Below, one piece after another: positions 1-5,585 of a DNA stretch of 5,585 nucleotides. Made by a program: the position numbers and the translations under genes. The stretch covers positions 1 to 5,585 of the forward strand of contig JBDLIN010000255.1 in the NCBI GenBank assembly GCA_039714835.1, read 5' to 3'. Within the stretch, counting starts at the first letter, position 1, and each line of letters opens with the position of its first letter. Below the pieces are notes generated by a model. It saw only the letters and a program-made list of their open reading frames with translations, had not been told where the DNA came from and made no database searches. Source of the stretch: SZUA-22 sp039714835. Lineage in GTDB: Bacteria; Bacteroidota; Ignavibacteria; Ignavibacteriales; Melioribacteraceae.

Positions 1-1375
1 AGACCCACCAAATATTGCTTACAGCTACAGTATATCTTTGGGGATCGAGAGTCTTTGCTAAGCTATGTAGTTCTTTTGTAAGATTAACCGGACGCTGAAC
101 GGTTCTTCCTTTAATTACTTCATTATGCATACCCCAGACAAAAATAGATGGATGATTGAAATTCTGCTTTATCAATTCAGTTAACTGCTGTTTTGCATTG
201 TTATCAGCACCTAGTTTATAACCGTTAACAAATGGGATCTCAGCCCAAATTAAAAATCCAATTGAATCAGCTAAAGCATACATGTATTCTGCCTGCTGGT
301 AATGTGCAAGACGAATAGATGTAGCACCAACCTCGTTTATTAATTCCATATCTTTTTTGTGATGCTTCGGCAGCAAAGCATTCCCCATATCTTCCCATTC
401 CTGATGTCTGCAAACTCCATACAGTCTGTAAGGTTCTCCATTAAGTATAAAACCTTTTTCATGATCGATGGAGAAATACCGTAGTCCTATTGTTTGATCA
501 ATTTCATCATATACTTCACCATCATACAAAACTTCAGTTTTCAATTGATATAAATATGGATCTTTTTTTGCATTCCATAACCTTGGATTATCAACATTTA
601 AGTATGAAACAATAGGCACAGCACCACCTGGATAAAGGAGTGTATCAATAAGATTTTCAGCTACTACTTTTGAATTCTCTGAAACAAGTTTATTTCGCAC
701 ACTAATTTGTTTTATCTCCGAGCTTTCATTTTTCAGTAGATTCTCAATTTTTAATAGTGCATTAGTTGAGCTCACCTTTTCTTGATGAACATAGACACCA
801 GATGATGCAAAATCAGTTAGTGCTATGTGCAAATCATTAGTGGTTATAATAGAAACATCTCTGTAAATCCCTCCATAGATACCAAAAAGAAAATTGTCTT
901 TTGGATAAGATTCGGTAAGCTCATTGTTCACTTTTACCAAGAGAGTATTTGGTTCATCTTGCTTAAGGAAATCAGTAATGTTGAATACGAAAGCTGAATA
1001 GCTCCCAAGATGTTCTCCCACATATCTATTGTTGATATATACTTCAGCATATTGTCCCACACCTTCAAATTTAAGGAAATGCTGCTTATCTGTATCTTCA
1101 TCACTCACTGCTAATTCTCTTTTATACCAGCCAGTACCATAGTGTACTCTCCTAGCAGTTTGAATATCTTTGTTATTCCAAGTATGAGGAATTGTAATAC
1201 TTTTCCATGAAGTATCTGTGAGATTAATAAAGTCAAGTTCTTCTTTAGCAAGAGTAAATTGCCATCCTTCATTTAACTTTTTGACATCTCTACTCTGTGC
1301 TTGATAAAATGTTGTAATACCAAACAATACAATTAAAAAAAATAAAATCTTCGGTTTTAGTATTCTCTCTTTCAT
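1..1375 (-). CDS. Glycoside hydrolase family 2 (beta-galactosidase-like), N-terminal part, runs off the left edge
   Basis: An open frame of 458 codons starts at ATG 1375-1373 and has no stop before the window ends. Residues 1-27 form a Sec signal peptide: basic KERILKPK, a hydrophobic core LFFLIVLFGI, then a small-residue region ending near AQS, so the enzyme is exported. GH2 architecture follows in order. The jelly-roll sugar-binding domain is at about 33-180, with IPHTWN (62-67), GTGWYKRE (80-87) and GGIYRDV (168-174). The Ig-like domain is at about 183-300. The TIM barrel begins near FILNGEPYRLYGVCRHQEW (309-327). RLAHYQQ (355-361) and FVWGMHNE (412-419) are barrel motifs, and Glu419 after Asn418 is the expected acid/base. 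The nucleophile Glu lies beyond the edge. GH2 enzymes are retaining exo-glycosidases (beta-galactosidase, mannosidase, glucuronidase); beta-galactosidase is the closest by eye, but specificity is not proven. The gene begins 15 bp after the oxidoreductase stop, so it is probably co-transcribed. A weak AAGGGAAA precedes the start. Confidence 0.9.
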   Translation of the reverse strand, partial: MKERILKPKILFFLIVLFGITTFYQAQSRDVKKLNEGWQFTLAKEELDFINLTDTSWKSITIPHTWNNKDIQTARRVHYGTGWYKRELAVSDEDTDKQHFLKFEGVGQYAEVYINNRYVGEHLGSYSAFVFNITDFLKQDEPNTLLVKVNNELTESYPKDNFLFGIYGGIYRDVSIITTNDLHIALTDFASSGVYVHQEKVSSTNALLKIENLLKNESSEIKQISVRNKLVSENSKVVAENLIDTLLYPGGAVPIVSYLNVDNPRLWNAKKDPYLYQLKTEVLYDGEVYDEIDQTIGLRYFSIDHEKGFILNGEPYRLYGVCRHQEWEDMGNALLPKHHKKDMELINEVGATSIRLAHYQQAEYMYALADSIGFLIWAEIPFVNGYKLGADNNAKQQLTELIKQNFNHPSIFVWGMHNEVIKGRTVQRPVNLTKELHSLAKTLDPQRYTVAVSNIWWV

Positions 1376-1390
1376 TTGTTTCCCTTTAGT

Positions 1391-2788
1391 TTAAATATTT
1401 AGCATTTTCCCATTGTTATTTCTACTCTCTTCAGCTTTAAACCCAATGTAATGGCTCTCCATCGAATCTTCGATTGTTGAAGTAAGGATTGATCTATCCT
1501 CTTGATAGACTGCTTGAAGAAAATCACGCACTAAGCGATAATCACCGCCGCCATGACCACCCCCAGAAAAATCTTTTTCTAATTCTGAGGCTCTATAAGC
1601 AACACTCTTTCTTGTTGAAAAATCGGTTACAGTTAAATTACTCGAATCACCTACAATATCTCCCTTTGTCCCCATAATACGAGTGCCTCTGCCTCCGTAA
1701 CTTGTATGAGCTTCCATTGAAAAAGCAACAGTGATATCATCTTCAAAAACCATATTAACAACTTGATGATCAACTACATCATTATCACAGTGAAAGACAC
1801 ATCTTCCATACGGTCCTTCATTTATTGCTTTCATAACTTTTTCAGCATCCCATGGCTGCAGATCGATTACATGACCTACTCCCCATTCTCTCTTAGTTAC
1901 GTAAATTCTTTTAGCTGAATAGGAACAAGTCGATTCAACTGCACAACCACCGGTACACATTTTAGTGCTTCCCTTGGGAGCATTTTCTTCTTTAAAATAG
2001 TTCAAATCACCAAATGATGATACCTGTTTACATTTTTTACCACCTAACAGCCAGTAGACAATATCTAAATCGTGGCAAGATTTGGAAAGTAAGCAAGGAG
2101 TTGATTCTTTTTCATTCCTCCAATTACCGCGAACGAATGAATGAGAAAAATGAGTATTGCCAATCGGTTCAAGATGCTGAATACTAACAACTTCACCAAT
2201 TTCACCATTTTGAATAATCTCACGCATCTTAATAAAATAGGGAGCATAACGGAGCACATGACAAATACCCACAATCCGATCATTTTTTTTCGATTGAGCA
2301 GCTATATCCTCGCACTGATTCCAAGATTGAGCAATAGCTTTTTCTAGGAGCACATGATATCCCATTTCGAGTGCTTTCATAGCGGGAGCATAGTGGAGTC
2401 TGTCCCATGTTGAAATAATTACAAAATCAGCAAATTTTGCTCGTTCGAAAACATGCTCCCATGTATCAAAAATATTTTCATCATCTAAATTGTGTTGAGC
2501 TTTGAATTTTTCTTGTCTAATTTTAACAGGTTCTGCAATAGCAACTACTTTTATTTGCTCGGGATAATTGGAAGCATAAAGTGAATATCCCCACCCTCGA
2601 TTACCTGCTCCAATAATTATACAAGTAAGAGGTTTATCAAAATCCTTATGTTTGGGATTATTTTCATCTGGCTTTATCTCTATTACATTATCACTTTCTA
2701 TTGAAGTAAAATTCATAAATGCCGGAGTTGCTAGAGTAGTGAGTCCAATTGTTTTTAATGCATCCCGTCTAGTAATATTTTTTTTCAT
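1391..2788 (-). CDS. Tat-exported Gfo/Idh/MocA-family oxidoreductase with cysteine cluster
   Basis: This 465-residue protein is the usual length for secreted Gfo/Idh/MocA dehydrogenases, which oxidise or reduce sugar hydroxyls with tightly bound NAD(P). The N-terminus TRRDALK (6-12) followed by a short hydrophobic stretch to about residue 25 is a twin-arginine signal, implying export already folded with cofactor. The Rossmann motif is IIIGAGNRGWG (57-67). The usual EKP motif reads EKA (149-151) and keeps the lysine. SCHDLDIVYWLLGG (237-250) supplies the typical catalytic His/Asp region. The C-terminal sheet includes RCVFHCDNDVVDHQ (329-342), SYGGRGTRIMGTKGD (363-377) and a glycine-rich GGGHGGGD (409-416). 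Cys278, Cys282, Cys288, Cys330 and Cys334 form a cluster that I recall as shared by one branch of the family; its role is unknown. The start is ATG 2788, 32 bp after the UroD-like remnant. GH109 glycosidases are Tat-exported relatives, but I see no clear GH109 signature. The substrate is unknown; the neighbours suggest a glycoside or keto-sugar. Confidence 0.9.
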   Translation of the reverse strand: MKKNITRRDALKTIGLTTLATPAFMNFTSIESDNVIEIKPDENNPKHKDFDKPLTCIIIGAGNRGWGYSLYASNYPEQIKVVAIAEPVKIRQEKFKAQHNLDDENIFDTWEHVFERAKFADFVIISTWDRLHYAPAMKALEMGYHVLLEKAIAQSWNQCEDIAAQSKKNDRIVGICHVLRYAPYFIKMREIIQNGEIGEVVSIQHLEPIGNTHFSHSFVRGNWRNEKESTPCLLSKSCHDLDIVYWLLGGKKCKQVSSFGDLNYFKEENAPKGSTKMCTGGCAVESTCSYSAKRIYVTKREWGVGHVIDLQPWDAEKVMKAINEGPYGRCVFHCDNDVVDHQVVNMVFEDDITVAFSMEAHTSYGGRGTRIMGTKGDIVGDSSNLTVTDFSTRKSVAYRASELEKDFSGGGHGGGDYRLVRDFLQAVYQEDRSILTSTIEDSMESHYIGFKAEESRNNNGKMLNI

Positions 2789-2820
2789 AACATTATCTCT
2801 AAAAATATTTGTTTATTATT

Positions 2821-3099
2821 TTATTCATTCTTTTTATACTTTACTCCCCATTCATCAGTGTATTCAGTTCCTTCAGCATGTACTTCCTCCTCAGTACCGC
2901 AGAATCCATTTACCGGAATCCATGCTGCATCTACTCCGAGTTTACTCGCAAGTTTTACAATAGCTTCTCCATCATAAAGTTCAGATGTATAACCGATAAC
3001 TTCTTTTTGAATGTTGGGACTAAACAAGTGATCAAAAACTGGTACTTGGTCCGGAATTTCACATCTGAGTGCTGTTAAAAATCTTTCTCTAGGTGTTAT
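2821..3099 (-). pseudogene. Truncated uroporphyrinogen-decarboxylase-like (UroD/MtaA family) remnant with ATA in place of the start
   Basis: Read from 3099, the frame gives 92 residues beginning (I)TPRERFLTALRCEIPDQVPV. This is the classic opening of UroD-like proteins (MTPRERFLxALxxExPDRVPV), a family that includes haem-pathway decarboxylases and corrinoid-dependent methyltransferases. It continues through ELYDGEAIVKLASKLGVDAAW to DEWGVKYKKNE and then stops at TAA 2823-2821. Full-length relatives have about 340-380 residues, so most of the barrel, including the metal and substrate sites, is missing. The first codon is ATA where ATG is expected, 3 nt after a GAGGTT stretch. No ATG or GTG exists in frame between the epimerase stop and 3028; the first standard alternative is TTG at 3027-3025, which would cut into the conserved N-terminus. 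The 32 bp after the stop show no continuation of the family in any frame. It sits 24 bp after the epimerase and 32 bp before the oxidoreductase. It is probably a decayed or internally deleted gene; a translated short protein is a less likely alternative. Confidence 0.7.
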
Positions 3100-3123
3100 G
3101 TTAACCTCATAAGTAATAAATTT

Positions 3124-4383
3124 TTAATCTTTCTCTAAAAGTTTGTTTATCCTATCTATCAACTCCATCATAGCTCTACCGTTATGGTATGGACATTTCC
3201 AAGGATCAATTTTCCAATTATTCCGATAATATGGAGATGGATCATCTTTCGGTTCAGTTAAATATGGCACCCCAAGTCTATTAACCTTCGTATACCATTC
3301 CCCTTTTTCATGATCGATGACATATTTATTTATAAAATCCCAGGATAATTTTACTGTTTCCCAATATTTCAAGTCACCAGTCAGATAATACGCATTCATA
3401 AAACCGACAAGATTTTCTGCTTGAGGCCACCAATGTTTGTTTGTACGAACATGAGAACCATACCTTGTTGATTCTAAAAACAATCCACCATCTTTATCAA
3501 CACCTACTCTTTCAACAGCATCAACCATCTTTATGCATTTTTGAAGAGTGTTTTCTTTAATAACAGGATCGTTTAAAATTTCAGCAGCTTCCCAAAGCAA
3601 CCATGAGGCTTCAATGTCATGCCCAAAAGAACAAATGCCTTTCGATGATTCAACTTCATTAAATATATCATTAAAGAAAATCCCTAAATGGCTGGAGTCC
3701 CGAATTATCTTTTTAAGGAATATGTTCATTAGTTCAGTGAGTCTTTTCTTAACTCTTTCACCTTTCCATATTTTATACAATGCTGCATAAGCTTCCAGTA
3801 TGTGAAGATGAGTATTCATTGACTTCGGCTCATTGTTATCAGCCATTCTATTTTCTTCAATCAAATTCCATTCACGTGTAAATGCTTCTTTATACCCCAA
3901 ATGATTTTGATCTTTTGTTTTTTCTTCTATTTTGTAAAAAAGCTTTTTAATTTCTGAAAGGACTTCTTCGGAAGGATTAAATTCATAATATTTGCACATT
4001 GAATATAACACAAAAGCTTGTGCATAAGTGTTTTTAATACTACTGACAACTTTATTTTCTGGTGATAACTCCATGAAGTAGCCGCCATATTCCGTATCCA
4101 GAAAATCTCTCTGCAGTACATTGTATGCTAAATTGGCAATACGAGAATAATCTTGGTTATTATTATACTTTGCAGCAGCAGCAGAAAAAGTCCATAGTAT
4201 TCTTGAATTTAGTACACATGATTTATTTGCTGTTAATACTGGTTTATTATCGAGGTCGACAGCACCATAAAAACTATTACTTTTTTCATCTACGGAATAC
4301 TTGATCCAATAAGAAAGAATATTTGTAAGTTCGTTTTGAAAACTTTCTTTATACTCTATAAGTTCATCTTTAGTAGAACTCAT
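3124..4383 (-). CDS. AGE-superfamily epimerase, probable cellobiose/mannobiose 2-epimerase
   Basis: This 419-residue protein has no signal peptide and so is cytoplasmic. Its length matches cellobiose 2-epimerases (EC 5.1.3.11), (alpha/alpha)6-barrel enzymes that interconvert glucose and mannose at the reducing end of beta-1,4 disaccharides. Key positions, matched by motif to known enzymes: Arg61 (SRILW, 60-64), NTHLHILEAY (190-199), Ala-Phe-Thr-Arg-Glu (167-171), His255 and Glu258 with Trp261 (FGHDIEASW), Trp319 and Glu323 (HWWPQAE, 317-323), and His400 (WKCPYHNGR, 395-403). The catalytic histidines and the aromatic platform are all present. N-acylglucosamine 2-epimerase or a mannose isomerase is the main alternative, but SRILWTFSAA and PYHNGR favour the disaccharide branch. 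In beta-mannan pathways such enzymes convert mannobiose to mannosyl-glucose for a GH130 phosphorylase, which is not visible here. The ATG at 4383 is supported by the family's N-terminal alignment; the ribosome binding site is weak. It is the first gene of the inferred operon. Confidence 0.87.
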   Translation of the reverse strand: MSSTKDELIEYKESFQNELTNILSYWIKYSVDEKSNSFYGAVDLDNKPVLTANKSCVLNSRILWTFSAAAAKYNNNQDYSRIANLAYNVLQRDFLDTEYGGYFMELSPENKVVSSIKNTYAQAFVLYSMCKYYEFNPSEEVLSEIKKLFYKIEEKTKDQNHLGYKEAFTREWNLIEENRMADNNEPKSMNTHLHILEAYAALYKIWKGERVKKRLTELMNIFLKKIIRDSSHLGIFFNDIFNEVESSKGICSFGHDIEASWLLWEAAEILNDPVIKENTLQKCIKMVDAVERVGVDKDGGLFLESTRYGSHVRTNKHWWPQAENLVGFMNAYYLTGDLKYWETVKLSWDFINKYVIDHEKGEWYTKVNRLGVPYLTEPKDDPSPYYRNNWKIDPWKCPYHNGRAMMELIDRINKLLEKD

Positions 4384-4618
4384 TTAATACTTCTAACTAT
4401 TTGGTTTTAGGTGATTATTAAGATTCATTAATTTACACAGCAAGTTTACCAGTTTTCTTTTCTTCAGTAACATTTAATTCTCTAAAGGAAGTAAATGATT
4501 AATAATTTGCTCTTACAATAAAATATTCTTACTACTATTGTATATTAATGGACCGATATAATAAAGGGAAGAGTATTTGCATACTCTTCCCTTCCTTAAT
4601 AATATATAACTACAATGA
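4384..4618. other. Intergenic region upstream of the epimerase operon
   Basis: This 235-bp A+T-rich gap separates the stop of the LamG-T9SS gene from the epimerase start. It holds the hairpin at 4564-4593 and, by position, must contain the promoter of the epimerase operon on the minus strand. I looked for the Bacteroidota-type TTTG / TAnnTTTG elements and for sigma-70-like boxes and found no convincing pair. No tRNA, riboswitch or conserved ORF is evident. Confidence 0.6.
4564..4593 (-). terminator. Hairpin terminator of the LamG-T9SS gene
   Basis: AAGGGAAGAGTAT (4564-4576) and ATACTCTTCCCTT (4581-4593) form a perfect 13-bp stem with a 4-nt TTGC loop. It begins 25 bp after the stop codon of the minus-strand gene at 4619. 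The minus-strand sequence after the stem is TATTATATCGG, which is A+T-rich but not a real U-tract, so termination may be partial. A stem this strong at a gene end could also protect the mRNA 3' end. Its position also insulates the epimerase operon. Confidence 0.72.
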
Positions 4619-5585
4619 TTATTTCAGTAATATCATTTTCTTAACATTTACAAAATCACCAGCAGTAATTCTGTAGAAATAGATACCACTACTAATATTA
4701 GAAGCATTGAAGTTTAATTTATGATATCCAGCATTCAAGTGTCCATTTACTAATTCTTCAACTACTTGACCAATAGCATTGTAAACAGTCACCTTAACAT
4801 CAGAAGCTTTTGGCAATCCAAATTGAATAGTAGTACTTGGATTGAAAGGATTAGGATAGTTTTGATCTAATGAATAAGTAACCGGTATTTGTTCCATCTT
4901 ATTATCTACTGAGACAACAAAACCATAACTCTCAGTAAGCTCAATAATCTCATCAACACTCATTGCATAATTGTAGAGTTGAAGTTCATCCATCTTGCCT
5001 CTGTATGGACGATCAAGTTCGTTCCTATTTCCGATCAACAATGGCTGACCGTCTGTATTGATACTACCTTCGGTAACATCCTCAACCTCGTCTATCAAAT
5101 TCACATTGCAGTACGCTTTCAACACATCTGCAGCACGGTCTCTAATGCAAACAAGATGGAACCATGTGTCTTCCTCAATATATGAAGCATAACTCTTATG
5201 TATCTCGGTTTTATTAGTGCCATCATCCACACGGAACACTAGGTCTTTATTCCCTATGACTACCTCATATTCTTCATGAAATTCCTCGCCCTTTATCAAC
5301 AGCGTATTCCATTCATCAGAAGGAGCTGGGTGTAATAACATTGAAAATGTAAAACTATCTGTGGAATCCATGTTAAGAATCTTGCTATCTTTTACTTCAA
5401 TTCGACTGTCTGCTTCCCCAGAAGTAAAATCAACTGCATTTCCTACTAGTCCTTCTACCCATGTATCTGATGGTGTTAATCCCATCAATATACCATAACC
5501 GCTTCCATCTGTTAAAACTGAATTGCTGGCTGACCAACCTTTATCCTCATCAAATTTAAAGTGAGCTACTATCTGGGGATCGGTT
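4619..5585 (-). CDS. Secreted LamG-domain protein with T9SS type A sorting domain, C-terminal part
   Basis: The frame is open from the right edge to TAA 4621-4619, giving 321 visible residues; the N-terminus lies outside. A TTG/ATG pair near 5488-5483 is not the real start, because the conserved LamG opening VAHFKFDED lies upstream of it in frame. A LamG/concanavalin-A-like jelly roll covers about residues 6-213, with FTFSMLLHP, TWFHLVCIRD, LLIGNR and the closing GKMDELQLYNYAMSVDEI. This module in secreted proteins usually binds or presents carbohydrate. After a short linker, residues 238-321 form a T9SS C-terminal sorting domain: SLDQNYPNPFNPSTT, VKVTVYNAIGQVV, LNAGYHKLNFNAS, SSGIYFYRITAG and the end KKMILLK. 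This directs outer-membrane translocation and surface attachment or release. Any catalytic domain would lie upstream of the window. A hairpin terminator follows, so this gene is probably not in the epimerase operon. Confidence 0.9.
   Translation of the reverse strand, partial: TDPQIVAHFKFDEDKGWSASNSVLTDGSGYGILMGLTPSDTWVEGLVGNAVDFTSGEADSRIEVKDSKILNMDSTDSFTFSMLLHPAPSDEWNTLLIKGEEFHEEYEVVIGNKDLVFRVDDGTNKTEIHKSYASYIEEDTWFHLVCIRDRAADVLKAYCNVNLIDEVEDVTEGSINTDGQPLLIGNRNELDRPYRGKMDELQLYNYAMSVDEIIELTESYGFVVSVDNKMEQIPVTYSLDQNYPNPFNPSTTIQFGLPKASDVKVTVYNAIGQVVEELVNGHLNAGYHKLNFNASNISSGIYFYRITAGDFVNVKKMILLK

Noticed and set aside
1391..2788. Assignment of the oxidoreductase as a GH109 alpha-N-acetylgalactosaminidase
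   Set aside because: It shares the Tat signal and Rossmann fold with GH109, but I could not see a specific GH109 signature, and the cysteine-rich insert points to another branch.
2789..2823. A frameshift that would restore the rest of the UroD-like protein
   Set aside because: Only 32 bp separate the stop from the next gene, and no frame there continues the family; the missing part is deleted, not shifted.
2652..3078. Overlapping plus-strand ORFs of 103 and 89 codons with hydrophobic stretches
   Set aside because: They lie antisense to the oxidoreductase start and the UroD-like remnant, whose frame matches a known family. The hydrophobic residues are the complement of A-rich codons.
4393..4473. 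A 26-codon minus-strand ORF (ATG 4473 to TAG 4393) in the gap before the epimerase, basic and leucine-rich, a possible leader peptide
   Set aside because: No convincing ribosome binding site, no recognisable motif, and an ORF of this size is expected by chance in A+T-rich DNA.
5483..5488. TTG/ATG as the true start of the LamG-T9SS protein
   Set aside because: The same frame stays open to the window edge and encodes the conserved first strand of the LamG domain (VAHFKFDED) upstream.

Overview
The window is A+T-rich, and every gene I can support lies on the minus strand. The rightmost gene ends in a type IX secretion (T9SS) sorting domain with the motif NYPNPFNPSTT. That variant is typical of Ignavibacteria, Calditrichota and related members of the Bacteroidota/FCB group. 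Weak Shine-Dalgarno sequences fit this placement. An Ignavibacteria-like heterotroph that degrades polysaccharides is the best guess; genus and species cannot be read from the window.

Layout in the direction of transcription (right to left): (1) 5585-4619, the C-terminal part of a secreted LamG-T9SS protein that enters from outside the window, followed by a 13-bp perfect hairpin (4564-4593) that probably ends its transcript. (2) 4618-4384, a 235-bp non-coding gap that must hold the promoter of the next unit. (3) 4383-3124, an AGE-superfamily epimerase carrying the residue set of cellobiose/mannobiose 2-epimerases. (4) 3099-2821, a short remnant of a uroporphyrinogen-decarboxylase-like (UroD/MtaA) protein. 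It has an ATA codon where ATG is expected and lacks about three quarters of the usual length. (5) 2788-1391, a Tat-exported Gfo/Idh/MocA oxidoreductase with a cysteine cluster. (6) 1375-1, the N-terminal 458 codons of a secreted glycoside hydrolase family 2 enzyme, which runs off the left edge.

Genes 3 to 6 are packed with gaps of 24, 32 and 15 bp, so they look like one operon. The inferred theme is catabolism of oligosaccharides from plant or algal glycans. A periplasmic or exported GH2 and a Tat-exported sugar oxidoreductase would act outside the cytoplasm, and a cytoplasmic 2-epimerase would act on the imported disaccharide. No transporter, SusCD pair or phosphorylase is visible, so the substrate is not determined. 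The best candidates for a second look are the decayed UroD-like gene and the pairing of a disaccharide 2-epimerase with a cysteine-rich Tat oxidoreductase.
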